Shown in pieces: positions 1-14,000 of a DNA stretch of 64,000 nucleotides. Below the pieces are notes generated by a model. That model worked only from the letters and a program-made list of their open reading frames with translations. It was not told the origin of the DNA and made no database searches. The DNA comes from Liolophura sinensis (Eukaryota > Mollusca > Polyplacophora > Chitonida > Chitonidae). Position numbers and translations under genes: made by a program. Each line of letters opens with the position of its first letter. The first letter of the stretch is position 1. The DNA lies in NCBI RefSeq assembly GCF_032854445.1, contig NC_088300.1:70034984-70098983 (forward strand), in the 5' to 3' direction.

Positions 1-118
1 TGTTGTTTCGCAAATGAGCTGGACTGAAGAGAAACGATGCTGTGCGATTCCCACATTAGATGGATTTGACAGCAAGGCTACCAAATAACTCGCCTGTAGG
101 AGACACATGAATGCAAAA

Positions 119-490
119 CTTCAGCTCAATACATTAAGCACTGAATTTGGTAATTTACGGTAATTAATTTACATACAGAGCATCAGCGATGTAGACCTAA
201 TATCGTACTTGTGTCATTGTGCTTTGTACATGCATGTAAAACTTCTGGTCAAGACATACTGCAATTTTAGCTGAGATACCACCCCTAACATTTTGTTTAA
301 TTTTGATTCTAATACACAGTACGCTAAGTCAGGAATTTGGTCATTTACAGTATTTAATATGCACACACCGTATCAACGATGGATTACCCCCTTGTGTTGT
401 TGTGCTCTACATGTGTGCAAACCCTGGGCTTAATAAATGCAGTACTGTTTGAGATATCCCCCCAAACATTTTGTTTCAGACTGATTCTAA
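119..490 (+). repeat. Diverged tandem duplication of about 185 bp
   Basis: 119-303 and 313-490 share order and wording: GAATTTGGT-ATTTAC-GTA at the start, TTGTACATG or CTACATGTG in the middle, and AACATTTTGTTT near the end. The duplication is old. Nothing else is identifiable in 1-1370 apart from a short perfect hairpin at 601-621 (TACCCGG stem). Confidence 0.6.
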
Positions 491-1376
491 CTTAAACTTA
501 ACCGGAACTTTAAGTTGTCCTTTCAAGAGTAGTGACATGTAGCTCCGATTTTGAAGGAGACAATTTCAATTTGGATTAAATATTTTTCAGTAAAAGTTTA
601 TACCCGGCTATAGTCCGGGTATTTCTTCTTATCAAACTTTGTATTTACACCGGTTGATTCAGTGCATCTCCTGACAAGGGTATAATAACGCATCTTTTAC
701 AGGTGAACGACAAGCAATTCGGCATCATTTAACATCTTTTAATACATTATATCACTGACTTGGGTGAAGGTGAGTCGGACGTGGGAATAATTTTTAAAGT
801 TCAGTTTAATAAAGTCAATTAAATCAAAGAAGTGGGCGTAATTAACATGCATGTTTAAAGCCTTTCTACAAACATGAATGAGTAAGCTTGTGCCCGTCAA
901 AGCTTGTGATTGTGAATGAACTGGTTGTTTTAATTTTATTGATAGTAGAGTTTTGTTTTTAATATCAACGCAGTTTTTAAAACCCTTGGGTACACAATCA
1001 TTTACCATAAGAGATCATATTTTGGTTCCTGACTTTAAGACACTTACAAAATATGATTGACTCACTGACTGATCGGCGTTAAACGTAGTCCATAAGATTC
1101 TGGTTTATAGATGTAGGAAAATCCTGACGACCTTTGTACAAAATATGACAGCAGGTATACAGCATCACTTGCAGCTTTTTACTGTAATTTCAAGAACAGA
1201 ATAGTTTTTTTATATATAACATGTCCATTCTCAGCATAGTGCGTTCTGTAAAGGGTATATCGACAGCAATGACAGTATGAATGCAGTCCACCAATGGACG
1301 GACACCTGCTTAGACCCCACACGCAGTTTTATGGATGGAAGAAACCGGAGTGTCTGGGGTAAACCAATTATACCTT

Positions 1377-1540
1377 TATTTATTTGATTAGTGTTTTATG
1401 TTGTGTTCAAGAATATTTCACTTTTATGATGGCTGCCAGCATTATGGTAGGAGGAAACAAGAGAAAGCCAAGAGGAAATAGCCCGGAGGAAATCCGCAGG
1501 TTGCTGCAGACCTTCTCACATACCTTTCTCAAGGTATATA
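1377..1540 (-). mobile_element. tRNA-derived SINE, 3' part
   Basis: The minus-strand copy ends in the A/T-rich tail (forward TTTATTTATTTGATT) and carries the family's conserved body: TCAAGAATATTTCACTTTTA, then GCCAGCATTATGGTAGGAGG, then CCGCAGGTTGCTG. It shares this order with copies at 9349, 12080, 15791, 38396 and 47654. Confidence 0.75.
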
Positions 1541-2245
1541 CTACTGAACTTTCCCATGTGTTTCACATATTCGCAGCCTCCCCATGGGCACTGTTCACTG
1601 CTTACTGTCATCGCCAAGGCCTCTACTAACAATGAGAGTGAGGAATGTGGCAATCACTGACCAATGACTCCCGCCTCTTGTGCCTTGCAGTTAGGACGCG
1701 CACCTTACTTACTGACCCACTTCCAAGACAAGACCAAGCGATAAAACAACACTTCCATAGAAATATGTGATTTATTTGTAACCTACAGACTGGATTTACA
1801 CAAATTCTCAACAGATACATTTACATTAAACCATAGAACAATTTACACACTGTGACCTATACCAGGCCCCAAGATCTTAAGCTGTCTTAGGTGTGAGTCA
1901 GACTCGGTTTTAACATAACATTTTTCTCTGCATTAAAATTTTGAGTATACATACAATTTTAATACTAAGAGATATCGTAGACTTTCATAACAAAGTTGAC
2001 AATTAGCATTTAAGCTTAAATCTAACTTCATAAGACAAAGTCTGACTTAAGTCTAAGACAGCTTTGAGAAAATGTGGCCAGGTGTAACATCTGACAACTG
2101 ATGTATACCACAGCTACTGGGGTCTGACGGTACTGAATGTTAAATCTCTAATGCAACAGAGGAAACATGATGATGACATCAATGTACATGTACTCTATCA
2201 ATGACAAAGATGTAGCAAAACATAAACCTATATACCTAACGTGTC

Positions 2246-2250
<5 letters not shown>

Positions 2251-2331
<81 letters not shown>
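2251..2331 (+). repeat. Compound microsatellite (CA)n(TA)n
   Basis: Roughly 18 CA units pass into about 20 TA units, followed by TG-rich sequence. Confidence 0.98.
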
Positions 2332-2333
<2 letters not shown>

Positions 2334-2454
2334 GTGTGTGTGTGTATTCTATACAAAAGTTTAAAACTAGTAAAGCATGGTAATGCTATTAAAAAGCTTT
2401 GTTGACCCTAACTGCATTCTTGCTGCACACAGAAATAAGCTATTACATATAGTA

Positions 2455-3300
2455 ATACCCTCTCCGTTATACTGTCCGCACTGCCATCAACGTGATGTAA
2501 TAACGTTGAGACAATCAGCTAAAAGACCTTCCCTATTACTGGCAACACTGCTAATGGCCTTTGATAATGACGCAGGGACAGTTGTCAGAGACACCTTCTC
2601 CATTAGGCCTACTGTCTGCAATGCTGACAACCTATAGTAAAGACGCATATATATAATTAACTATAAGACAGACACACCTTCTCCATTACTGCCCACAATG
2701 ATGAAAAACCTGTAATAAAGACGCCGGTATAATTAGCTATAAGACAGACACCCTCTCCATTACTGTCCACACCGCTGACGACCTATGATAATGACAAACA
2801 GACAATTGTCAGAGACACCTTCTACACTACCGTCCACAGCGCTGACAACCTGTAGTAAAGAAGCTGATATAATTAGCTTCAAGACGGGAACACCTTCCCC
2901 ATTACTGTTCACACCCCCAATGACCTCTGATAATGACGCAGAGACAGTTGTCAGAGACACCTTCTCCATTACTGTTCGCAATGCTGACAACCTATAGTAA
3001 AGACGTAGATGTAATTAGCTATAAGACAGAGACACCTTCTCCATTTCTGTCCGCACTGCTGGCGAGGTGTGATAATGATGCAGAGAAAGTTAGCTATAAG
3101 ACACAGACACCTTCTCCATTTCTGTCCGCACTGCTGGCGAGGTGTGATAATGATGCAGAGAAAGTTAGCTATAAGACAGAGACACCTTCTCCATTTCTGT
3201 CCGCACTGCTGGCGAGGTGTGATAATGATGCAGAGAAAGTTAGCTATAAGACAGAGGCACCTTATCCACTGCTGTCTGTACCACCCGCAACGTGTTGTAA
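2455..3300 (+). repeat. Minisatellite, imperfect units; exact 75-bp units at 3040-3260
   Basis: Units share GACACCTTCTCCATT...CTGTCCGCACTGC...GATAATGA-GCAGAGA. In 3040-3260 the period is exactly 75 bp (GGCGAGGTGTG at 3061, 3136 and 3211), so a 25-residue repeat frame is open by chance. No coding claim is made. Confidence 0.85.
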
Positions 3301-3409
3301 TGACGCAGATAACTGCCTAATACTGTCTCTATCACTACATTACTACACTAGCGGCGATATTTGGTCCTGTCACCAGGACACACTAAGAAAGAGCAACGAG
3401 GGCTGATGT

Positions 3410-6180
3410 GCTACCGGTACGTCACTGAGGACAACCACAACCATGCTGTCGACGAGCGTATTTGAAATATTGCAAAGTCTATATAAAACTGAATCTTAAT
3501 TAAAATTTTCTTCATTTTCGCATGCTATAATATGAAGATACCATATTAATTAAAGTAAAATATAATAACCCCCTTCACCTGTACATCAAGGTCTCCTAGG
3601 ATGACCAGTTCACCGCTAGGTACAATACATCCACATCATATCAAAGCTTGTACCTCAAATACAAGAGGCTATAATCATCCAACCAAAATCTAGCCAGTCT
3701 GACCAATTAGAATGTTTCACGTGACTGGAATGCGTGTATTTAAAAATGTCAACAAGTTATCATTTTTCAACATACAGGTAAATGTTTGTAAATTAAATAA
3801 GATCAATTAATTGCACAGTTTTATGTTATAATTACATGGAATTTACAAGTAACTAACTTGCAGGATAATAATAATAATAAAACAGTAGATTGACTAAACG
3901 ATGCTGCAATCCAGAGTTCAGTTTTGCATAAATTTGCCATATGGACGTATTAGAAAGCTAATTCCAGAATCGCATAACTAATTGGTGAGTAGTTACATAC
4001 AATGAAGTCCTGCTGCCCCATTAAATGACTTGTGTTGATAAAGTAGATGATTAGAATACAGTATATGAAAGGCAAATGGCGAGTTAAGAAAAAACACTGC
4101 ACAAAAAGTATTTATACATCTCCTTTGCTTTAGGTGTATTACACGAAGGTCCCTGTGTAAGCTTATACCACATTCATTAAAGTTACGTACATTTCAAAAG
4201 CAACTGTTTTCAGTCTTTCTGTCCACTATAGACTCAAGAAATCACCACTATAGACCTGAGAAATTACAGACTTGAGAAATGTATGCTATACACTTGAGAC
4301 ATGGAAAACACAGCAAAGTATACATATTTGTATGATTAGGATCAGAAATAAAATCTCAGAGATTCATAAAAGCAGGAAAACCTGTCTGAAATAAAATCAA
4401 CTACAAATATAAGGACTTGCCTAACAAACACAAGAGCCACAAAAAATTCAATACTATCACAAAATGTCAATACCTAACACACTGCATACACATATAACAT
4501 AACGTACCCTTCTAATACTTCTGCCTAGATGACTCATACTGAAGGAGAAGAAAACTTAAGTGTTGGCTTGTTTGTGTAAACTCGGAACCTACGTCCAACA
4601 TTAAGGTTTCCCGATTGTCAGGCGGGATACGAACTATACTGGTCGCCTACCTTCTGGGAAGAAGAGTCCTACCAGAAATGTACGAACTGCACTTCGGCGG
4701 TTTCCGACGGCAATTCTCCCCACACAGAAGACTTACGAAAAATGGAGTCGCCCACAGCGGATTTTGGCGCTGCCTTTATTTATAATTTATCAACTTGAGG
4801 TACATATTAGAATTTTTTTATGGCATGCAACTATGAGGAAATGCATACTCTTTTCAATGGTATTTGTTATTTAAATTTTTTTCTCCTTTAAAGGCTTTAT
4901 GAAACGTAAATGTGAAAATTTGTTTGAACAGGTTCACTATTTAAGCTAATAATACTGAAATGAATAAAAATAATGATCACTCATTTTACATGTTTAGAAC
5001 ATATATTCTACCTTGCAATTACGACAGCTATTTATGCACATGTCCCCAGATAATTCTGAAAGTGACATAATGCTCCAATTTCTTGCGTGCCAAGAACCAC
5101 AGGTTTACAGCGTCCCTTCCACCATTCTCTACCTCATATTCTATAGTGCATGAGTGCTGCCACAGTTTTACCTTCAAAACCATTTTGACAAAAAGAAGAA
5201 AACTGATTTTCACTGCTGATATCACATACATCAGATAAAGAGAACAAGAAACATTGCATTTCATAAATCCTTAAACAACAAATAGTGGTATCACACTAAA
5301 AGCAATATCATATTAAAAATGATAAAATCTTAAATGATAATCTCCTTAGTATCAGATTCACAAATGTTTCAGCTATGCTTTTTAAGAGTTAACAGCCACT
5401 TTGACAACAGTTTCTTTTAACGCACACTTTATTCCTAAAAACTTATTTTTTGTGAATCAATAATCAGGCAATTCTTATCTTTTAAGGCTGATGAGGAACA
5501 TGAGGTAGCTCCACATGATAGGCAGATAGGGCCGGATGCACAAGAAAGTCAAATCAATTGGTTTACAAACTGATGAAGAAATAAGTGTAAGCCAGTCCTC
5601 ACAACAGAAACCTGACCTTGAACGTAACAAACTGTGTTACAGTGTACTAATAATCATCAACACATGGGTACAGCGCTTTGTACAAACACGTCCTAGACTA
5701 TGTAACACACGAGTTAATCTGTAAAATGACACTTTCTAACATCAACATAAAATCTCATCTTACTTTGTAACAGCAAGTGGAACCTAACTGGTTAGACAAA
5801 GACACATTACAAGTATCACACTTTACACTGCTTTTTTCTCTCTCTTTTTTTTTCTTTCTTTTTGGAAGTGGGGGAGGCGGGGAACTAGGTGTTGGAGATA
5901 AAAGGATGGTTTTAGGGAATCAATGTATCTCCATGTGAAAACAATTCATAGAAAAAGTCAACTTTGTGACAGCAGTAAATTTTTGTTTTGACTATGAAAT
6001 CTGGCAAGATTGGAGGAAAATTATTCCAGCCACTTTGGTATTATCAAGGCAATAGGATAGACTTGATCTCGAAATACTGATATTGAAAATAAACTCATTT
6101 GGCCAAAAAACCAGAATGTAAATCCATGTCTATTATCTGTTTATATGAAAACATTTTTTAAATAATATAAAGAATTATAA
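3410..6180. other. Intergenic; no supported gene
   Basis: The stretch is AT-rich with short simple repeats (ATAATAATA at 3865, a pyrimidine run at 5830). A more GC-rich patch at 4560-4770 contains a GTTCGTATCCC-like word on the minus strand that might be an old tRNA-derived piece. I cannot identify it. Confidence 0.5.
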
Positions 6181-6330
6181 TCATGCCAAAAAATTATATC
6201 TACAGTCCTGCTCTATGGAAAGAACAATGTGACTACTTGCAAGTAGAACTGTTGTCTCCGCAGAAATGTAGTATCCACACCACTGATGTGACTGACGTAG
6301 ACTGCTGTACATGCAACGTTCACATATCTG

Positions 6331-6590
6331 TAGCGCTGGTGTATAGCAATGCTGTATCTGCAGCACTGATGTACAGCAATGCTGTATCTGCCGCACTGAT
6401 GTATAGCAATGCTGTATCTGCCGCACTGATGTATAGCAATGCTGTATCTGCAGCACTGATGTAGTTGCATCACTGTTGTATTTGCAGCATTGACGTATCT
6501 GTTGCACGGTTGTATCTACAGCACTGATGTAACTACATGTACAGCACCCAGAGCACTGCTGTATCAGTTGCACTCGCCCTTGCAGACATA
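6331..6590 (+). repeat. 30-bp minisatellite
   Basis: GCTGTATCTGC recurs at exactly 30-bp steps (6351, 6381, 6411, 6441), then the repeat degenerates up to about 6590. Open frames here on both strands are by-products of a period divisible by three. Confidence 0.9.
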
Positions 6591-7611
6591 TCCCTAATCA
6601 GATCTAACAGAACAATTGGTACTACACCGTGATGAAGCATATACAAACATAAACAACTTAAGACAGCTCACATTTGAGTGACATCATTGCTGCTGATATA
6701 GTCCTTAACCACTGGCTAGAAAACGGTAACAATATAAAACAAACAATACAGCACTAAGCAAGCTAATGAATCCATTCTTAATGCACAAGATCTTTGGTCT
6801 TCAAAATATATAGCTATTTTCTCTAAGCACATAGACAGAGGAAAACAAAATGATTTGGAAAGTTAAGTAGAATGAAGTCACTTCTTGTACCCCAATGCTT
6901 CTTTGTTTATTTTGGACCACTTAGAATATACCTGAGAAAATACACATACACATGTCCGTAGAGTCGTGAATCTACCTCCAAACACGGTGGGATCATTTGG
7001 TACCAGGTCCTTTTAACAGATACGAACATGCAGGCACATGTGTGTAACTTAATAAATATTAAAATGTGCATGTGACCTACAACTGGGTGGAATGTAAACT
7101 GAGACATGGGCAAATCTGAGAACAAAGGCATCTGAAGTAAGCACATTTTTGTCACATGGACTACAGAAAATCTTACTGATCAATTTTGGTCAGTGGGATT
7201 CTGTGCTATTACATATTTTCATTACATTAGGCAGTCATGTATGGCATTGATTTTATATTCAGATTTTAATTAGTTTTGGTGAATGTTAATAATTATTCAC
7301 CATTACAATACTCCACAGCATAATTTGGTTAGTAATAATAACTGTTGTGTGTGTGAATAATAATGTATTAAAAGCCCATGTGTCAAACTGAGGGTTATGG
7401 AAACCATGGTAACCAGCATACATTAACAACGGTACAAGTACAAACCCTCTCAGCAGGTCTGTTGTAACACAAGTCTAAAATATTAAGAGTAAACATTCTT
7501 CTTTAAATGAAAATATATAAATACAAGATGTTGCTTAAATCCCTGTCCCGTACAAAATTTTCTGTGTTCAGAGATTCCTTTCCTCCATCTTTAGACGCAT
7601 GAATTTGCTTG
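6591..7611. other. Region 3' of the tetraspanin stop; probable 3' UTR and flank
   Basis: No coding feature is seen. The tetraspanin 3' UTR should lie here on the minus strand. I could not settle on a poly(A) signal. Confidence 0.4.
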
Positions 7612-7677
7612 CTAGTCGTATTCTTCATCTTTACGTGTGTCACAGCACATCCAGACAGCAAACACAAGCCCAAAGAG
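7612..7677 (-). CDS. Tetraspanin exon 8 (TM4 end, C-terminal tail, stop)
   Basis: The exon is 66 bp. It encodes LFGLVFAVWMCC, the end of TM4, followed by DTRKDEEYD and a TAG stop. The acceptor and the TM4 part are repeated four more times just upstream on the minus strand (7690-8066). This copy is the only one that continues into the charged tail. Confidence 0.85.
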   Translation of the reverse strand, partial: LFGLVFAVWMCCDTRKDEEYD

Positions 7678-8068
7678 CTGAAATCAGAAACAGTACCCAT
7701 TAGAGCAGATCTAAAGTTAGTGTCACACCACATTCAGACGCATACACAAGTCCAAAGAGCTGAAATCAGAAACAGTACCCATTAGAGCAGACCTAAAGTT
7801 AGTGTCACACCACATCTAGATAGCAAACACAAGCCCAAAGAGCTGAAATCAGAAACAGTACCCATTAGAGCAGACCTAAAGTTAGTGTCACTCCACATCC
7901 AGACAGCAAACACAAGCCCAAAGAGCTGAAATCAAAAACAGTACCCATTAGAGCAGACCTAAAGTTAGTTTCACACCACATCCAGACAGCAAACACAAGC
8001 CCAAAGAGCTGAAATCAGAAACAGTACCCATTAGAGCAGACCTAAAGTCAGTGTCACAGCACATCCAT
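7612..8068 (-). repeat. 83-bp tandem repeat of the tetraspanin terminal splice acceptor and exon start
   Basis: Five copies of a unit of 83 bp (82 for one) run through the end of intron 7 and exon 8. Each contains a pyrimidine-rich GATTTCAG acceptor and the codons for LFGLVFAV or a variant. The cores begin at 7677, 7759, 7842, 7925 and 8008 on the minus strand. A partial sixth unit ends near 8068. Because 83 is not a multiple of three, reading through from an upstream acceptor shifts frame in the next copy and reaches a stop there. The copy at 7759 is the most diverged. Confidence 0.9.
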
Positions 8069-11000
8069 GTGAACAGGAAATTGTAAGCCTGCACGGAGGC
8101 TTTCAGGAGAAGATGTGATTACCTCAGAAAACAGAGTGAAGTTCATACAACTGGTAAATTTTTACAATGAAAGTCTATAAATTAAGATGACTAAAAACAT
8201 TCACGAAGCCAATAAAACTGAAACCAGTGAAAAACTTTAACCTTCCATCAGTATGCCCTATGCCCTAGATGTAGACACCTTCCATGATTCATTAAAGGGC
8301 AAAAAAATATTTAAAAAAAAAAACATAATTTTCTATCACTGTATGATGGAGCTAAAAAACAGCTTAACCTTCAATCCATAAATGAATGCCCATTATGCAG
8401 GACCTAAAAAAAAATTAACCTTCCATTCCAGTATGTACATTTACACACCATTCCTTAGACCAGGGAGCTAAAAAAAAAAAAACAAGGCTTAACCTTCCAT
8501 CTTAGTATGTACATTTACACACCATACTTTAAACTAGGGAGTGTAAAATAAAAGATTAACCTTCAATCCATGCATGAGGGCCATGCATTATACAGGAGCT
8601 AAAAAAAAAAGCTTAACCGGACACCAACACAGATCTCTCTTTACTTCATACAGGCGAGCTACTTAGCACAGGTTCCATCAGAAACAATGATACATGCTCA
8701 GGTCTGAGATTCGGATGTCTTAGGGACATATAGTATTACTCTCCACCATAATCAGCCTAATGATAAGTACGCATGTACCCATGAATAATGTTGGCAACAG
8801 TTGATAATGTAAGTAGGGTTCTGGTAAATGTCAGAAGCATTTGTAAGAGTCTATAACCTCAGACTAATGCAGACTAACATTGTGTTCCTTTCATCAACAA
8901 ATTCCATGGATATTGCCAGCTGGCAAGATACAATACATTCTGCAAAATTCCATTGATTGTGACATCCCCTGAACCAGTGATTTTACTGCCAAAAATCTGA
9001 TTGAATCAACCACAGTTTTACAGTGTATCAAATATAAAATCATCTGATTGAAAGTATCCCCCAAACACTGTCACAGACTTACCTCAAGACCTGCAATTCC
9101 ACAGCCTACTCCAATGACAATAGCACTGTGGTCTCTGAACCAGTGCAAGATGGAAGGGTAACAACCCTACAACAACAACACCACAGAGGTCAGCAAGGTC
9201 AAGTAAAGGGCAAGATATTTATCTGACAGAATGCTGTCGAATCTCAAAGCTTTAATAGATTATGTATTTTTAATGGTGAATCTCTATGGCCAAATGTATA
9301 CAGTGTAGTCATATGTAAGAGGTACCTGTTCTATTCATTTTATTTTTAGGTTTCCTCCCACCATAATGCTGGCCGTTGTCGTGTAAGTGAAATATTCTTG
9401 AGTGTGGCATAAAACACCAATGAAATAAATACATATATGTTTTCTATGAGCATACATTTCATCGCAGGGTCTTTTTTTTCAGTCTCATTATTTTTGTGTG
9501 AAATATTACTTGTCCTTGTTCTAAAACTCATCAGCCCATAATATGTTTACTATGCATGTATGTAAGAGGTACCAGTTCTATTCTATTTTACATACAGTAG
9601 TTCCTCACACAATCAGTGAAGTAATATATTGTGAGGCCAGAGTATCATACATGGATTATCAGTGTATCATATGTGGATGAGAGCATATCAAACGTGGACT
9701 GTCAGCATATCAAACGTGGACTGTCAGCATATCATACGTGGATCGTCAGCATATCATACGTGGACCGTCAGCATATCATACGTGGACCGTCAGAATATCA
9801 TACGTGGGCTGTCAGCATATCATACGTGGACTGTCAGCATATCATACGTGGACTGTCAGCATATCATACGTGGACTGTCAGCATATCATACGTGGACCAT
9901 CAGAATATCATACGTGGACTGTCAGAATATCATACGTGGACTGTCAGAATATCATACGTGGACCGTCAGAATATCTTACATGGACCGTCAGAATATCATA
10001 CATGGACTGTCAGAATATCATACGTGGACCGTCAGAATATCATACATGGACTGTCAGAATATCATACATGGACTGTCAGAATATCATACGTGGACCGTCA
10101 GAATATCATACGTGGACTGTCAGCATATCATACGTGGACTGTCAGCATATCAAACGTGGACTGTCAGCATATCATACGTGGACTGTCAGCATATCAAACG
10201 TGGACTGTCAGCATATCAAACGTGGACTGTCAGCATATCATACGTGGACTGTCAGCATATCATACGTGGACCGTCAGAATATCATACGTGGACCATCAGA
10301 ATATCATACATGGACTGTCAGAATATCATACATGGACTGTCAGAATATCATACGTGGACTGTCAGAATATCATACGTGGACCGTCAGAATATCATACATG
10401 GACCGTCAGAATATCATACATGGACTGTCAGAATATCATATGTGGACCGTCAGCATATCATACATGGACTGTCAGCATATCATACGTGGACTGTCAGCAT
10501 ATCATACGTGGACTGTCAGCATATCATACGTGGACCGTCAGAATATCATACGTGGACCATCAGAATATCATACATGGACTGTCAGAATATCATACGTGGA
10601 CCATCAGAATATCATACATGGACTGTCAGAATATCATACATGGACTGTCAGAATATCATACGTGGACCGTCAGAATATCATACGTGGACCGTCAGAATAT
10701 CATACGTGGACTGTCAGAATATCATACGTGGACCATCAGAATATCATACATGGACTGTCAGAATATCATACATGGACTGTCAGAATATCATACGTGGACT
10801 GTCAGAATATCATACGTGGACCGTCAGAATATCATACATGGACTGTCAGAATATCATACATGGACTGTCAGAATATCATACATGGACTGTCAGAATATCA
10901 TACATGGACTGTCAGAATATCATACGTGGACCGTCAGCATATCATACGTGGACTGTCAGCATATCAAACGTGGACTGTCAGCATATCATACGTGGACTGT

Positions 11001-14000
11001 CAGCATATCAAACGTGGACTGTCAGCATATCAAACGTGGACTGTCAGCATATCAAATGTGGACTGTCAGCATATCATACGTGGACCGTCAGAATATCATA
11101 CGTGGACCATCAGAATATCATACATGGACTGTCAGAATATCATACATGGACTGTCAGAATATCATACGTGGACCGTCAGAATATCATACGTGGACCGTCA
11201 GAATATCATACATGGACCGTCAGAATATCATACATGGACCGTCAGAATATCATACGTGGACCATCAGCATATCATACGTGGACTGTCAGCATATCAAACG
11301 TGGACTGTCAGCATATCATACGTGGACTGTCAGCATATCAAACGTGGACTGTCAGCATATCATACGTGGACTGTCAGCATATCATGCGTGGGCCGTCAGA
11401 ATATCATACGTGGACCGTCAGCATATCACACATGGACTGTCAGCATATCATACGTGGACTGTCAACATATCAAACGTGGACTGTCAGCATATCATACGTG
11501 GACCGTCAGAATATCATACGTGGGCTGTCAGCATATCATACGTGGACTGTCAGCATATCAAACGTGGACTGTCAGCATATCATACGTGGGCTGTCAGCAT
11601 ATCAAACGTGGACTGTCAGCATATCATACGTGGACTGTCAGCATATCAAACGTGGACTTTCAGCATATCATACGTGGACCGTCAGAATATCATACGTGGG
11701 CTGTCAGAATATCATACGTGGACTGTCAGCATATCATCCCTGGGCCGTCAGCATATCATGCGTGGACCGTCAGAATATCATACGTGGGCTGTCAGCATAT
11801 CATACATGGACTGTCAGCATATCATACGTGGACTGTCAGCATATCATACGTGGACTGTCAGCATATCATGCGTGGGCCGTCAGCATATCATACGTGGACC
11901 GTCAGAATATCATACATGGACCATCAGCATATCATACATGGACTGTCAGCATATCATACGTGGACCGTCACCATATCCTGCGTGGACTGTCAGAATATCA
12001 TACGTGGACCGTCAGCATATCATATGTGGGCCGTCAACGTATGATAAGTGGACTGTGTATTATCGGGCCATGATGGGTACATTTATTTATTTATTTGATT
12101 GGTGTTTTACACTGTACTCAAGAATATTTCACTTATACAACGGCCGCCAGCATTATGGTGGGAGGAAACTGGGCAGAGCCCTTTGGAAACCCACGACCAT
12201 CCGAAGGTTGCTGCAAGGCCTATAGCCGCTTTATGGGTATAGGATATATGGGTAGGATCCGGCTGTACTATAGATTATATTTTTGTCTGCCATAATTTAC
12301 CAAAAATTCTTCAACCCACTCCTCTTGAAAAGCAATTTACAAATTTAAAATATGATAAACCTGATTTGTACAAATTGATTTATAACACTATACTCTCAAA
12401 ATATATCAAAACAGACAAAACATCCTATCTACAGAAAGAGCTGAAGATTTGGTTGTAAGATCGAAGTTTCAGATAAACCAGTAATTGACAAACCACAGAG
12501 TAGACACCGGCACCTCCCTGGTAAGCGTTGGCCTGACACTCCTTCTTATCCTTAGCCACAGGAGGTTCATTTGGGCCACTGCTCAAATGGCAGCAAGTCA
12601 GGGGTACATTGTCCTGAGAGGTAAAGAAACAAAAAGTTATGTAGACAGGTACAAATGTTCATCCGAAGTGGACAATTACTCAAGTGGGCTGGTATATATA
12701 TTTGTAAGTAGGCATGCACAGGTTATGTTACCAAACTAGTACAGTGTAGCCTCGCTATAAGATGCCTCAATATAGTGCGCAATCAGATATAACGCGACCC
12801 AAATCTTGTCCCCCAAAAATGTGTGGTGTGGTGTACTTTAGTTTGAGAACAGCTAAAACTGCAAAGAAAGATTTTTTCACCATAAAATACATGTAAATAA
12901 CGTGACATCATTTCCTACTGATGGTATGTGACCCATGTGTTATTTGATATTTTAGACTCAAGCTTTTGACTATTACAAGAGTAAAACGAAATGGATTTTT
13001 CTATGAATAATGAAAGAGGTTACATTTCCTTGCGAACGAGTTTGATTCCAAACGCACGTATGATGCTGTTGTTGTTGTTGCAGAAGTTCCCTTTCGCTAA
13101 ATTTGTCCATAACTACCATGATGACATGTTGTAGAGATATACAGCGCACTTTGCTATTATAAAGGGCTACTTAACACTATGTAAGCTTCATGAAACCTGC
13201 ATTACTTATGCATGTGTGTGGCTTTGTCAGCAATGCAGAACACATTTTGCTCACTGTGACGGGAAGTACCTCATAAAGGAATTAATATTTATTCACTTTC
13301 AGTAAATGCTGATAACTTTTAATCAGATTATTGAATGGCTATGACTCAAGGTGTGAAACTGCAGGGAATGAGATTTGGGTTACCGGCATGCTGACACGTG
13401 AGAGTTGAGATGAACTCACTCGAACGTTTGAGAATGGCTTCTTAATATTTTTTTCTTCTTTTCTTCATTTAATACATTGATTTAGCATGATACACATTAA
13501 AATGGTGAACAGTATTATTTTTTTTTTTTGCTCACTAGCTATAATGCAATCAATGTGATCGGGTTGACAGTTGTCTGAACTCCGCCATTTTGAATCAGAG
13601 GTGTGTAAGTTCCATGAGTTACTTCTGATACCAGCAGACATGAACAAATTGGATACTAAATGCGTTGTAGCTATTTTTATTTAAAAACAAAGTGGATGAA
13701 ACTACCTTAATTGAATTCAGCTTGTGGAGTTCAGATCTGCTCAGGCCTGTGATTACGAGATATGAGGCTAGCTTCGCGGGATACGACTCCTAAGACAGTG
13801 CTGAGATGCTTGTGTTCAGCACATCAAAACTTGTGTACCATAGAATACTAGTTGAATTCTTAGGCAACAAAAAATCTCAGGCGTTTATAGTAAACTAACA
13901 ATAAGAAAGCCTTTAACAAAACACATTTAGCATCAATAAAACTTCTTTTGGATGTCAAAGTCATGACCTGTAAGACAGACTGTAGCCCTATATACTGAGT

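Noticed and set aside
2933-3406. 157-codon open frame with 25-residue repeats
   Set aside because: It comes from a 75-bp tandem repeat whose period is a multiple of three. Composition and flanks are non-coding.
4560-4770. A GC-rich patch that might be an exon or a tRNA-derived element
   Set aside because: Frames are short, splice sites are not convincing, and only one B-box-like word is seen. I could not assign it.
6181-6573. Open frames of 86-130 codons on both strands
   Set aside because: They derive from the 30-bp minisatellite.
9631-12225. Very long open frames of up to 864 codons
   Set aside because: They are three overlapping frames of a 22-bp satellite without stops. All read the same 22-residue period, with no start context, domain or splice support.
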